64,000 nucleotides of DNA, taken from the NCBI RefSeq assembly GCF_900240315.1, contig NZ_OEPZ01000001.1, positions 620,001 to 684,000 of the forward strand, read 5' to 3'. Position numbers and translations under genes: made by a program. Numbering within the stretch: the first letter of the stretch is position 1; each line of letters starts with the position of its first letter. Below the pieces are notes generated by a model. That model worked only from the letters and a program-made list of their open reading frames with translations, was not told the origin of the DNA and did no database searches. This stretch comes from Dorea phocaeensis (GTDB taxonomy: Bacteria; Bacillota; Clostridia; Lachnospirales; Lachnospiraceae). Below, piece by piece: positions 44,548 through 53,669 of the stretch.

Positions 44548-45393
44548 ATGATTCATATTATAAGAAGTGATTTTTATAAATTAAAGAAAGCCCGTTACTT
44601 TTGGATCTGCCTGATGGCCAGCATTCTGCTGGCAGTCGTCACCATCTTCATCCTGGATTTTACCTACAAAGTTGCAGGCAAACAGATGGAAGCTTCGATG
44701 GCTTCACAGGAACAGGCTCTGCAGGAAAATGGCTTTAATATTTCCACCGATGGCGTCCCTTCAAGCTATGAGGAATTAACTGCTTCCAGTCAGATGGTCA
44801 GCTTTTTCGCTGGAAATACACCACTGATCCTTGCCATCTTAATCTCCCTGTTTGTGGGCAGTGAATTTAACAATGGCACCATCAAAAATATAGTGTCCAA
44901 AAATTACAGCCGAACCAAAATCTACGCTTCCAAGCTGATAACCAGCTGCGCCGCTGCCATTTTCTTCGCCTTGGTATCTGCTGCTGCATCTGCTGTTACG
45001 GCAACGGCTCTCTGGGGATTTGGAGAGACCCCCGATGGATACTGGGCAGAACTTTTTGCCTCTGCTGCTTTAGAACTTCTGCTTTTATGTGCATTTGTCT
45101 CTATCTTCGTAATGTTTGCCATGCTGATTCGTCAGAACGGAGGCGCACTTGCTGCCAGCATTGGATTTTTAGAGTTCTTCTATCTGTTTGTAGTCCTTGG
45201 TGAAGCTTTAATCAACAAGATTTTTGATCAGGATCTGGCGCTGTCCAACTATCTGATCGACGCCAATATGTCTGCCATTGCCGCAGGTCTTAACCACACG
45301 GTCGTTACAAGAAGTCTCCTCGTCGGTCTTGGATTCTTCGCCGTGGCTGCTGCCATCGGACTGATCAGCTTCCAGAAACGAGACATTAAATAA
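44548..45393 (+). CDS. ABC transporter permease, BcrB/ABC-2 type
   Basis: 281 residues with about six membrane helices: ~17-38, ~100-118, ~140-165, ~175-200, ~210-230 and ~255-278. FVGSEFNNGTIKNI is the conserved cytoplasmic loop of this family. ATG 44548 has GGAGG eight bases upstream. Converges on rarA; only 12 bases separate the stops and no terminator was seen there. Confidence 0.9.
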   Translation: MIHIIRSDFYKLKKARYFWICLMASILLAVVTIFILDFTYKVAGKQMEASMASQEQALQENGFNISTDGVPSSYEELTASSQMVSFFAGNTPLILAILISLFVGSEFNNGTIKNIVSKNYSRTKIYASKLITSCAAAIFFALVSAAASAVTATALWGFGETPDGYWAELFASAALELLLLCAFVSIFVMFAMLIRQNGGALAASIGFLEFFYLFVVLGEALINKIFDQDLALSNYLIDANMSAIAAGLNHTVVTRSLLVGLGFFAVAAAIGLISFQKRDIK

Positions 45394-45404
45394 GCTTCTC
45401 CTTG

Positions 45405-46718
45405 TTACTCCCGAAGATACTTCATCCATGCCTGGATCTCTTTTTCGTGGCCATTCTCACTAGCCTCATAGAATCTGGCATTCTTTATTTCATCCGGCAG
45501 ATACTGCTGTGCCACATAATGTTTCGGATAATCATGGGCATAGCGGTATCCTGTTCCGTGCCCTATATTTGCCGCTCCCGGATAATGGGAATCCTGCAGA
45601 TGAACCGGCACTGTCGTCTTTTTACTTTTCACACTGTCCATAGCTGCAAAGATAGCATTGCAGGCCGAATTACTCTTCGGTGCAGTCGCTACATAAAGCA
45701 CTGCCTGGGACAGAATAATCTGCGCTTCCGGCATTCCAACCCGCTCTACTGCCTGCGCTGCCGAAACAGCCACCGTAAGCGCCATAGGATCTGCATTTCC
45801 CACATCTTCAGAAGCGCAGATCATAATGCGTCTCGCGATAAACTTAATGTCCTCCCCTGCATACAACATTTTCGCCAGATAGTAAACAGCTGCATCTGGA
45901 TCACTGCCTCGCATACTCTTAATAAATGCCGAAATCGTATCGTAATGATTATCCCCTGTCTTATCGTAACGAACCACCCTCTTCTGAATACACTCAGATG
46001 CAACGTCAAGTGTCAGATGGATTTTACCGTCTTCACTTCTTTGTGTCGTAAGTACACCTAATTCCACCGCATTCAGTGCGCTTCTTGCATCACCGCCTGC
46101 GATATCAGCCAGAAAGTCAAGCGCCTCTTCCTCAATCACCGCCTGATAGCTTCCCATTCCCTTCTCCATATCGTAAACTGCCCGTTTCAAGAGAACCTTG
46201 ATATCTTCTTTTTCCAGCGGCTTCAATTCAAAGATACTGGACCTGGAAAGCAGAGCCCCGTTCACTTCAAAATATGGATTTTCCGTGGTTGCTCCTATTA
46301 AAATGATGGTTCCATCCTCCACAAACGGAAGAAGGTAATCCTGCTGTCCCTTATTGAACCGATGAATCTCGTCCACAAACAGAATCGTCTTCTTCTGGTA
46401 CATTCCCAGCGTTTCCTTCGCCCGTTTCACGACCTCTTCCATATCTTTCTTTCCGGCAACCGTCGCATTGATCTGGGTAAATTCTGCACTGGTCGTATTG
46501 GCAATCACCTTTGCAAGGGTCGTCTTTCCTGTGCCCGGAGGTCCGTAGAAAATAATGGAACTTAATTTATCTGCTTTAATCGCCCGGTAGAGAAGCTTAT
46601 CCTTTCCGATAATGTGCTGCTGTCCCACCACTTCCTCTAACGTTACCGGACGAAGTCTCGATGCCAGGGGCGCTTCTGTTTCCATATTTTTTTCTCTCAC
46701 ATAATCAAACAAATCCAT
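45405..46718 (-). CDS. rarA: Replication-associated recombination protein A (AAA ATPase)
   Basis: 437 residues; RarA/MgsA/Mgs1 family. Walker A GPPGTGKTT (~60-68), Walker B FVDEIHRFNKGQQD, sensor-1 GATTENPYFEVN, the MgsA C-terminal domain with DPDAAVYYLAKML and YPKHYVAQQYLP. Acts at stalled replication forks. Single gene with no closely linked partner. Confidence 0.95.
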   Translation of the reverse strand: MDLFDYVREKNMETEAPLASRLRPVTLEEVVGQQHIIGKDKLLYRAIKADKLSSIIFYGPPGTGKTTLAKVIANTTSAEFTQINATVAGKKDMEEVVKRAKETLGMYQKKTILFVDEIHRFNKGQQDYLLPFVEDGTIILIGATTENPYFEVNGALLSRSSIFELKPLEKEDIKVLLKRAVYDMEKGMGSYQAVIEEEALDFLADIAGGDARSALNAVELGVLTTQRSEDGKIHLTLDVASECIQKRVVRYDKTGDNHYDTISAFIKSMRGSDPDAAVYYLAKMLYAGEDIKFIARRIMICASEDVGNADPMALTVAVSAAQAVERVGMPEAQIILSQAVLYVATAPKSNSACNAIFAAMDSVKSKKTTVPVHLQDSHYPGAANIGHGTGYRYAHDYPKHYVAQQYLPDEIKNARFYEASENGHEKEIQAWMKYLRE

Positions 46719-46779
46719 GGTTGTACCTCTTTCTTTTACACGAATTTCTCTTATCTTTTTGTCTTTTTAAAGCTTTCTT

Positions 46780-47499
46780 CTACGCCAAAAGATCCCGGAT
46801 CACTTCTCCGGCAATCAAAAGTCCCGCTACCGGCGGAACAAAGGATACGCTACCTGGAATCTGACGCCGGTTCCCTTTCTCTTCCTTCGTCTCTTTTCCC
46901 CGGATATCTATCGGCTTCTCCGGAGAATACAGAACCTTCAGATGGAAAATTCCTCTCGCTTTTAGTTCTTTGCGCATAACCTTGCACAGAGGGCACACGG
47001 ATGTTTTACTGATATCCGTAATCGTAAACATTTCCCCGTGGAGCTTATTGCCAGTTCCCATACTGCTGATCATCGGAATTTCTTCCTTTTCTGCCTTTTC
47101 TGCTAGCGCCAGCTTTGCCGTTACCGTATCAATGGCATCAACAATATAATCCGGCCGCTCCTGAAAGATCTCCTCCAGATTTTCCGGCAATACGAAACAC
47201 TCATAAGTCACTACCTCGGTCTCCCTGCAAATATCTGCAATCCGCTCCTTCATCACCTGCGTCTTGTACTTTCCAATAGTGCTGTGATAGGCAATGGACT
47301 GACGGTTAATATTCGTCAGCGATACCGTATCGTTATCCACCAAAATCAGTTTCCCCACACCGCTTCTTGCCAGCGCTTCTATACAGTGGGATCCCACACC
47401 TCCTACACCGAGCACCATCACACAGGCATTCCGAAGCTTCTGTACTCCTTCCTGTCCCAATAATAACTCTGTTCTTGAAAATTCATTTATCATCATCAC
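46780..47499 (-). CDS. tcdA: tRNA threonylcarbamoyladenosine dehydratase (TcdA)
   Basis: 239 residues; E1/ThiF-like fold. Makes cyclic t6A37 in tRNAs using ATP. Seen: LGVGGVGSHCIEAL, DNDTVSLTNINRQ, DAIDTVTAKLAL and SSMGTGNKL. The CPLC pair near residue 165 is a partial zinc site. Starts with two ATG codons and GCGGTGATGATG upstream; exact start could be either. Confidence 0.93.
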   Translation of the reverse strand: MMMINEFSRTELLLGQEGVQKLRNACVMVLGVGGVGSHCIEALARSGVGKLILVDNDTVSLTNINRQSIAYHSTIGKYKTQVMKERIADICRETEVVTYECFVLPENLEEIFQERPDYIVDAIDTVTAKLALAEKAEKEEIPMISSMGTGNKLHGEMFTITDISKTSVCPLCKVMRKELKARGIFHLKVLYSPEKPIDIRGKETKEEKGNRRQIPGSVSFVPPVAGLLIAGEVIRDLLA

Positions 47500-47532
47500 C
47501 GCTCTTTTCTATTTCATTTTCCTGCCGGCTTT

Positions 47533-48306
47533 TCAGCAGCCTAAAATCAGCTGATCCACCGTTACAAATTCGTAGCCCTCTGCCTTTAGCACATCCACAA
47601 TCTGAAGGGCTGCATCCACACTGGACTCATAACAGTCATGTAATAGAATGATATCATTTTCCCCTGCCTGCGTCACTACCTTATTCACAATTTCCTCCAC
47701 ATTCTTTGTTGTCCAGTCCAAGGGATCAATGGTCCACATCACCGGCAGCACATCAATCTCCTGCTCCAATTTCTCCTGCCAGACTCCAAAAGGGGGTCTC
47801 ATATATTCCACATGTTCTCCCAAAATCTCATAGATCACCCGATCCATCTCCTTTAGTTCCTCTCTGGCTTTCTCATCCGGAAGCTTGGTAACATCCACAT
47901 GATGATACGTATGATTTCCGATCAGATGCCCCTCTTCTTTTACCCGTCTTACCAGATCTTGATTCCTTTCTGCTGATTCTCCGATCATAAAAAAAGAAGC
48001 TTTTACGCCCCGCTTTTGCAGTCCCTCTAACAGCTTTTCTGTATACCGGCTTGGTCCATCATCAAAGGTCAATGCTATCTTTGGCGGAAGGTCTCTTTGC
48101 ATCTTTCCTGTTTTTTCTTCCGCTTCTTTTTCCATGACTTCTTCCTCCACAGCCATTTCTTCCCGCCCTGCCTCAACGAAAGAAGATACCACCTTTTCTT
48201 TCTCCACTTCCAGTCCCGCAGGCAGTAGTGATCCTCCCCATAAGCGCAGCAGACAAATGGTAAGAAAGAACCCGCATAAGATCTGATATTGCTTCAAATA
48301 TTTCAT
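47533..48306 (-). CDS. Membrane-anchored polysaccharide deacetylase
   Basis: 257 residues from ATG 48306 (48309 also possible). Membrane anchor near the N-terminus (~8-24), an acidic linker (~35-65, VEEEVMEKEAEEKTG), then a NodB domain: TFDDGPS, the zinc-binding GNHTYHHVDV, MRPPFG, WTIDPLDW, and LLHDC. All catalytic motifs intact, so probably active on peptidoglycan or other N-acetylated cell-wall sugars outside the membrane. Close to PdaA/PdaC-type enzymes in layout. Confidence 0.9.
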   Translation of the reverse strand: MKYLKQYQILCGFFLTICLLRLWGGSLLPAGLEVEKEKVVSSFVEAGREEMAVEEEVMEKEAEEKTGKMQRDLPPKIALTFDDGPSRYTEKLLEGLQKRGVKASFFMIGESAERNQDLVRRVKEEGHLIGNHTYHHVDVTKLPDEKAREELKEMDRVIYEILGEHVEYMRPPFGVWQEKLEQEIDVLPVMWTIDPLDWTTKNVEEIVNKVVTQAGENDIILLHDCYESSVDAALQIVDVLKAEGYEFVTVDQLILGC

Positions 48307-48370
48307 CATTTTCCCCAAACAAACTCTTTCTCCTATCTATATGAAATTTCAAAAAATAGTATGTCGCACA

Positions 48371-48399
48371 TTGCAATATAATTTTTCTGATGCTATACT
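48371..48399 (+). promoter_or_regulatory. Promoter of the MATE gene
   Basis: TTGCAA (48371-48376), 17-base spacer, TATACT (48394-48399). Confidence 0.7.
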
Positions 48400-48410
48400 A
48401 TTTGTCACGG

Positions 48411-48430
48411 GTGTCAAATTTCTTTGACAC
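48411..48430. promoter_or_regulatory. Palindromic operator candidate ahead of the MATE gene
   Basis: Perfect GTGTCAAA / TTTGACAC arms with a four-base spacer, 12 bases after the -10 box and 40 bases before the start codon; the position of a repressor site at or just past the transcription start. Confidence 0.6.
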
Positions 48431-48469
48431 TTTTTCTATTGACTTTTCATGATATAAAGGAGGTACACT

Positions 48470-49864
48470 ATGTCAGAAAATCATACGACCGAGGCTTCTG
48501 TTGCCGAGAACAAGATGGGGGTCATGCCCATTCCGAAGCTTCTGATTACCATGTCCCTGCCCATGATGCTTTCCATGCTGGTGCAGGCGCTCTATAATAT
48601 CGTAGACAGTATGTTCGTCGCTCAGTTAAGTGAAGATGCGCTGACTGCTGTCTCTCTTGCCTTTCCGATTCAAACGCTGATGATTGCCATCTCCTCCGGT
48701 ACCGGAGTTGGTATCAATGCACTGTTATCTAGAAACCTTGGCGAAAAGAACTTTGAGGGCGCCAACAACGCCGCAAAGAACGGATTATTCTTAAGTATTG
48801 TAAGCTGTATCATCTTTGCCATCGTCGGAGGACTGGGATCACACCTTTTCTTTACGTTGCAAACGGACAATCCGACCATCATCAAATACGGAACGGAATA
48901 TATGACGATTATCACCGTCTGTTCTGCCGGAATCTTCCTGCAGATCACTTTTGAACGATTGATGCAGTCTACCGGAAAAACAATCTACAATATGATTACC
49001 CAGGGAACCGGTGCAATTATCAATATCATTCTCGACCCGATTATGATCTTTGGTCTGTTCGGATTCCCAAGACTGGAAGTTGCCGGTGCGGCCATCGCAA
49101 CCATCTGCGGACAGGTTGTTGCCGTAATCATGTCCTTCTACTTTAACCATAAGAAGAACAAAGAGATCAATATCAATATGCGCGGATTTCGCCCACACCT
49201 TCATACCATTGCAGTCATCTATGAGGTTGGTATCCCCTCTATTATTATGCAGGCAATCGGTTCTGTTATGACCTTTGGCATGAACAAAATTCTGCTGATG
49301 TTCTCTTCCACTGCAGCCGCTGTATTCGGAGTCTACTTCAAACTGCAAAGCTTTATCTTTATGCCGGTATTCGGACTCAATAATGGAATGATCCCGATTA
49401 TCGCTTACAACTACGGCGCCAAAAGTAAAAAGAGAATCACCCAGACCACAAGACTTAGCGTCATCATTGCCGTTCTCATTATGATCGTTGGTCTGATCAT
49501 CTTCCAGGCAGCTCCTGCGTTCCTTCTTAAGAATCTTTTTGATGCTTCTGAAAATATGCTGGAAATTGGTGTTCCGGCTCTTCAGATTATCAGCTTAAGC
49601 TTTTTATTCGCGGGATACAATATTATTGTAGGTTCTGTATTCCAGGCTCTTGGAAATGGTGTTTACAGTCTGCTGGTTTCCGCAGCCAGACAGCTGGTTG
49701 TCATCCTTCCGGTGGCATACCTCTTCGCTAAAATCTTCGGACTTCATATGGTATGGTGGTCCATTCCTTTGGCTGAAATTGTATCGCTTCTGATGTCCAC
49801 GGTACTGCTAAAACGGATTTATCGTCTGAAAGTTAAGCCGCTGGAACAGGAAGCAACTCTATAA
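48470..49864 (+). CDS. MATE-family efflux protein
   Basis: 464 residues, 12 hydrophobic helices in two similar halves. Typical clostridial MATE features: PKLLITMSLPMMLSMLVQALYNIVDSMFV at the start of helix 1, and the second-half repeat EVGIPSIIMQAIGSVMTFGMN. Exports cationic drugs or metabolites with Na+ or H+. Overlapping no neighbour; own promoter, candidate operator and terminator. GGAGG before ATG 48470. Confidence 0.95.
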   Translation: MSENHTTEASVAENKMGVMPIPKLLITMSLPMMLSMLVQALYNIVDSMFVAQLSEDALTAVSLAFPIQTLMIAISSGTGVGINALLSRNLGEKNFEGANNAAKNGLFLSIVSCIIFAIVGGLGSHLFFTLQTDNPTIIKYGTEYMTIITVCSAGIFLQITFERLMQSTGKTIYNMITQGTGAIINIILDPIMIFGLFGFPRLEVAGAAIATICGQVVAVIMSFYFNHKKNKEININMRGFRPHLHTIAVIYEVGIPSIIMQAIGSVMTFGMNKILLMFSSTAAAVFGVYFKLQSFIFMPVFGLNNGMIPIIAYNYGAKSKKRITQTTRLSVIIAVLIMIVGLIIFQAAPAFLLKNLFDASENMLEIGVPALQIISLSFLFAGYNIIVGSVFQALGNGVYSLLVSAARQLVVILPVAYLFAKIFGLHMVWWSIPLAEIVSLLMSTVLLKRIYRLKVKPLEQEATL

Positions 49865-49868
49865 GCAT

Positions 49869-49902
49869 AAAAAAAGATACGCCTTAAAAGCGTGTCTTTT
49901 TT
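49869..49902. terminator. Terminator after the MATE gene
   Basis: AAAAAAGATACGC pairs with GCGTGTCTTTTTT (one G-U), seven-base loop. It can also serve the convergent flavin-reductase gene. Confidence 0.87.
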
Positions 49903-49910
49903 GCTGCACT

Positions 49911-50579
49911 CTATCTTTTCTCTGTCTTCTTTTTCTTCTTTTGTCCGCGTCCGGAAGGCGCTTTTTTCCGAACGCTCCACCCAAAGGTACCAAGACTTTT
50001 CCCAAGGCTTAGATATTCCCCGTGAGAGTAAGCCAAAAGCCCTGTAGCATTCAGCTGAAACTTCCCGTTCTCATCCAAATATCTCTCATCTACCTGCACA
50101 GCCTTCACTTCTGCCAGGAACATATGATGGGTTCCCAGTTCTTTTACTTCCGTTACCTTACACTCTATATTCACCGGGCTTTCCTCGATAATCGGCGCAT
50201 AGGAAAGCGCCTTTGCCTTTCCCTTTGTCAGATGCATTTCTTTCCATTTATCCACATCCCGTCCAGACCTCACTCCGCACCAGTCTGTCGCCTTTGCCAG
50301 TCGTTCGGTAGTGAGATTGACTACAAACTCTCCCGTTTCCCGGATCATATGGTAGGTATGCCTCTGAGGACGTACCGAGATATAAAGCATCGCCGGATCC
50401 GAACAAATGGTACCCGTCCACGCCACCGTCAGGATATTTGCCTCACCTTTTTCGTCTGCTGCACTTACCATCACCGCCGGAAGCGGATAGAGCATGTTGC
50501 CGGGGCGCCAGACTTGCCTGCCGCCTGACTGCTCCTTTATTTGCCCCTTTATTTGCTTCTTTGTTTCTTTCTTATTCAC
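49911..50579 (-). CDS. Flavin reductase / flavoredoxin-like protein
   Basis: 222 residues from GTG 50579 (AGGGAAG upstream). FMN-binding split-barrel: WRPGNMLYPLPAVMVSAAD, AWTGTICSDPAMLYISVRP and FVVNLTTERLAKATDWCGV fit flavoredoxins of anaerobes. A basic, Lys/Gln-rich stretch of ~22 residues precedes the fold and a Lys-rich tail follows. Transfers electrons between NAD(P)H or iron-sulfur proteins and flavin; partner unknown. Confidence 0.9.
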   Translation of the reverse strand: MNKKETKKQIKGQIKEQSGGRQVWRPGNMLYPLPAVMVSAADEKGEANILTVAWTGTICSDPAMLYISVRPQRHTYHMIRETGEFVVNLTTERLAKATDWCGVRSGRDVDKWKEMHLTKGKAKALSYAPIIEESPVNIECKVTEVKELGTHHMFLAEVKAVQVDERYLDENGKFQLNATGLLAYSHGEYLSLGKSLGTFGWSVRKKAPSGRGQKKKKKTEKR

Positions 50580-50607
50580 AATTCTTCCCTGTCCCTTTTC
50601 TTCTTAA

Positions 50608-52254
50608 TTACTGCTGCAGCGCGCCGACCAACGTCGGGATCAGCTGCTTTTTTCTGGATACAACACCCTTTAAGATGATTCGCTCCGCATCCTCAGGAAG
50701 ATCAAATGCATCTGCAATATACGATCTGGCTCCGTGACCGCAGCAGATGATCTCCGTCGATTCGTCCAAAATATCCGTCAGCATAAAGTAGATCATCTGC
50801 AAGCTGTGTGTCTCCAAAACCTTAGGAAGATGCGGAACCAACACTTCTTTGATCTCCTGAAGTTCTTCCCGGTTCATCGAGTTGATCTGTCCAACCCCAA
50901 ATACGATATCATTTACCGTAAACTGTTTGAAATCCTGGAAACAGATCTCATCTGCCGTCTTTCCACAGAGACTGCTTCCTGCGCGGAACATTTCCTGCGC
51001 CATATTCTCCAGTTCAATTCCTGCAATCTTTGCCAGTTTCTTCGCAGTTCTTTCATCTACTTCCGTGCAGGTTGGCGAGCGGAACAAAAGCGTATCCGAG
51101 ATGATTGCAGAACACAAAAGCCCTGCGATCGTCGGCGTCACCTTTACCTTCGCCTCTTCATACATCTGATACACAATCGTTGCCGTACATCCCACCGGCT
51201 GATTCCGGAAAAATACCGGTCCCATCGTCTCAATATTTCCCAGTCTATGATGATCAATAATCTCTATAATATCCGCCTCTTCAATCCCGTCTACCGCCTG
51301 AGACTTCTCATTGTGATCCACTAAAATGACTTTCTTTTTGCTCACATCCATAAATCTTCGTCTGGAAATAAAGCCTTTAAACCGTCCATGCCTATCCAGA
51401 ATCGGGAAGTCACGGAATTTCTTCTTCGTCATTACATCCTTAATATCTTCCACATAATCGCTCATCCGAAATGTTACCAGCGGAGTCTTGGTCATAAAAT
51501 GCTTCACCGGGATACTTTGGTTAATCAGACGCGCTACCGTAAAAGTATCGTGGGGCGTGCTGATAATCACAATACTCTGCTCTTCTGCTTTGCGGATCAA
51601 AGCCGGCGGTACCTGCGCGCCCTGGCAGATTACCAGACAGCTGGCGTCAATATCCACCGCACACGCCTGTGCTTCATAGCGGTTCCCCAGAATAACCAGA
51701 TCATCTTTTTCGATAAACTCTTCCATTAAATCCGGATTGGATGCCGCAATCGTCACTTTTCCCTTCGTAAAATACCCATGATCATTTCCCGTAATCAATG
51801 TACCATCCAGTGTCTTGATGATATTCTTATATTGCGTTCTCGCCTCTGCAAGAATCCGGCTATCATACACTTCCATATAAGAAGTAGCAATATCACCAGT
51901 GGAAATCACACCTACCAGTTCCTCGTCTTTCAGAATCGGAATGGTCTTGACATTGTTCTCCTTCATCTTCGTCCAGGTATCCTTAATGGACACATTGGGG
52001 GCAACCCCCTCAATTTTATGAATATCCATATCTTTTACCTGCAGTTTAACATTGGCAAGAAGCGGCGGTGCATCCACACCGAAACGCTGCAGTACGTAAT
52101 GCGTCTCTTCATTAATCTGGCCTGCCCGCCTTGCTGTGTATTCCTGTCCTGTAATCTCCCGTTTCAGATTTGCATATGCGATCGCCGAACAAATAGAATC
52201 CGTATCTGGATTCTTATGTCCCACAACATATACTTTTCCTGCCTTCTTTCCCAT
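50608..52254 (-). CDS. Manganese-dependent inorganic diphosphatase with CBS and DRTGG domains
   Basis: 548 residues from ATG 52254 (GGAG seven bases upstream). Family II PPase split by a regulatory insert: N-terminal VVGHKNPDTDSICSAIAYA, then CBS motifs (~75-125), a DRTGG domain, a second CBS motif (~260-315), then the rest of the DHH domain with LVDHNEKSQ and IIDHHRLGN, and the C-terminal DHHA2 domain with SRKKQ. Hydrolyses pyrophosphate; in this class the CBS pair binds adenine nucleotides such as AMP, ADP, or Ap4A and tunes activity. Confidence 0.93.
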   Translation of the reverse strand: MGKKAGKVYVVGHKNPDTDSICSAIAYANLKREITGQEYTARRAGQINEETHYVLQRFGVDAPPLLANVKLQVKDMDIHKIEGVAPNVSIKDTWTKMKENNVKTIPILKDEELVGVISTGDIATSYMEVYDSRILAEARTQYKNIIKTLDGTLITGNDHGYFTKGKVTIAASNPDLMEEFIEKDDLVILGNRYEAQACAVDIDASCLVICQGAQVPPALIRKAEEQSIVIISTPHDTFTVARLINQSIPVKHFMTKTPLVTFRMSDYVEDIKDVMTKKKFRDFPILDRHGRFKGFISRRRFMDVSKKKVILVDHNEKSQAVDGIEEADIIEIIDHHRLGNIETMGPVFFRNQPVGCTATIVYQMYEEAKVKVTPTIAGLLCSAIISDTLLFRSPTCTEVDERTAKKLAKIAGIELENMAQEMFRAGSSLCGKTADEICFQDFKQFTVNDIVFGVGQINSMNREELQEIKEVLVPHLPKVLETHSLQMIYFMLTDILDESTEIICCGHGARSYIADAFDLPEDAERIILKGVVSRKKQLIPTLVGALQQ

Positions 52255-52347
52255 AAATCTACTCCTCATGTTCATACTTATACCGTAAAGCTTGCCACCT
52301 TTTCCCCATTTCGTCAACCACAAATCCTTAGATAAATGTTTTTTTCT

Positions 52348-52377
52348 TTGAACAACTCTGCCATTCTATGTTATACT
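52348..52377 (+). promoter_or_regulatory. Promoter of the S1-domain gene
   Basis: TTGAAC (52348-52353), 18-base spacer, TATACT (52372-52377). Confidence 0.7.
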
Positions 52378-52430
52378 AAAACTAATATGTATTACAGACA
52401 TTAGAATTGTCAACAGAAAGGGAAGAAGAA

Positions 52431-53129
52431 ATGAGCGAAGAATTATTACACGAAGAAACACACACAGAAGAAAACTCCATGACCATGGCAGATCTGGAGG
52501 ATCATTTTGACGATGCAAATCCTTGGAACCTTGTCACTTCCTATATGGAAAAAGGCACCATCCTTCCTGTGAAAGTAGAAGGAATCGTAAACGGCGGAGC
52601 CATTGCCATGGTAGAAGGCCTGCGTGGATTTATCCCGGCATCCAAGCTGTCCTTATCCTACATCGAAGATCTGGAAACCTATCTTTTGAAAGATATTGAA
52701 GTCAGAGTCATCGACGTTAATCAGGCAGATAACCGTCTGGTTCTCTCCGCCCGTGAGATTTTAAAAGAGCGCGAGCTGAAAGAAAAAGAAGAAAAAATTG
52801 CTAATGTAAAAGTCGGAAGCGTTATCAGCGGAACAGTAGAAAGCCTGCAGAATTATGGTGCATTCATCCGCCTGGAAGATGATCTGTCCGGTTTGGTTCA
52901 CGTATCTCAGATCAGCCAGAAGAGAATCAAATTCCCAAAAGATGTATTAAATGTAGGTGATGAAGTACAGGTGAAGATCATCGGTGTCAAAGACGGCAAG
53001 ATCAGCTTGAGCATGAAAGCTTTAGAAGAAGTCAAAGAAGAGGAAGAGCCTGTAGAAAAAGTAGAAATTCCGAAGGCTGAAAATATCGGAACCAGCCTGG
53101 GTGATCTGTTCAAAAATATTACACTGTAA
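52431..53129 (+). CDS. S1 RNA-binding domain protein (two S1 repeats)
   Basis: 232 residues from ATG 52431. Acidic N-terminal ~38 residues, S1 domain 1 (~40-115, VEGIVNGGAIAMVEGLRGFIPASKLS), a charged helix, and S1 domain 2 (~125-195, VESLQNYGAFIRLEDDLSGLVHVSQIS), then an acidic C-terminal tail. Resembles short rpsA-like/YfgA-type proteins of Firmicutes, which have RNA-binding or translation-linked roles; function unproven. Single-gene unit, followed by the palindromic element. Confidence 0.9.
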   Translation: MSEELLHEETHTEENSMTMADLEDHFDDANPWNLVTSYMEKGTILPVKVEGIVNGGAIAMVEGLRGFIPASKLSLSYIEDLETYLLKDIEVRVIDVNQADNRLVLSAREILKERELKEKEEKIANVKVGSVISGTVESLQNYGAFIRLEDDLSGLVHVSQISQKRIKFPKDVLNVGDEVQVKIIGVKDGKISLSMKALEEVKEEEEPVEKVEIPKAENIGTSLGDLFKNITL

Positions 53130-53163
53130 TATCCATACATAGAATTTTCCATAGGATTAAAAT

Positions 53164-53209
53164 GCAATTGGGGACGGAGTTTTTTGAAAAAACCTCCGTC
53201 CCCAATTGC
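53164..53209. repeat. GGGACGGAG palindromic element, copy 2
   Basis: Near-perfect arms (GCAATTGGGGACGGAG and CTCCGTCCCCAATTGC plus a T6/A6 inner part with one bulged base). Located between the S1-protein gene (+) and the convergent C_GCAxxG gene (-). Shares the TTGGGACGGAGT core with 20503-20547. The outer flanks lack a T-run. Confidence 0.78.
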
Positions 53210-53228
53210 GTAAAACATCATATCAACA

Positions 53229-53651
53229 CTATCTGTCTAATATTTCTGCCAGGTATTCCTCTGTCAGCGCCGCTGCGTCTTCCACGCACTTGGTACAGCA
53301 CACCAGCGGCTGCGGACCATCCACATTCTTTAAATCCCGACAGTAGATGGAGCGATTCTCCTGCTGGAATTTTTCCGCTGCATCCCGGAACTTCCGGTAC
53401 GTATCCATCTTCGTTGCAAGCGGACGATCCATCTCTCCTGCGCTGTTTGCCAGACTGATGGTCAAAAACATTCCCATCACAGCACCGCAGGTATCTTTCA
53501 GACCGCCGATTCCGGAACCAAATCCTTCTGCTAGCCGAAACATATCTCTTTCTGGAATTCCCAGTTCTTCACAATAAGTACAGGCAACTGCCTGACAGCA
53601 ATTGTATCCTTTTTTAAACTTCTCCACTGCGATTTCTTTTTTCGATTCCAT
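53229..53651 (-). CDS. C_GCAxxG_C_C family redox-type protein
   Basis: 140 residues. The signature Cys pattern is present: NCCQAV near the N-terminus, CGAVMG in the middle (GCAxxG variant), then CRDL, and CCTKCVEDA near the end. This family is common in anaerobes and thought to bind metal or act in redox chemistry, but has no assigned role. ATG 53651 is 18 bases after the nadE stop, so it lies at the end of the nadE transcript. Confidence 0.9.
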   Translation of the reverse strand: MESKKEIAVEKFKKGYNCCQAVACTYCEELGIPERDMFRLAEGFGSGIGGLKDTCGAVMGMFLTISLANSAGEMDRPLATKMDTYRKFRDAAEKFQQENRSIYCRDLKNVDGPQPLVCCTKCVEDAAALTEEYLAEILDR

Positions 53652-53669
53652 TTTCCACATCTCCCTCTG

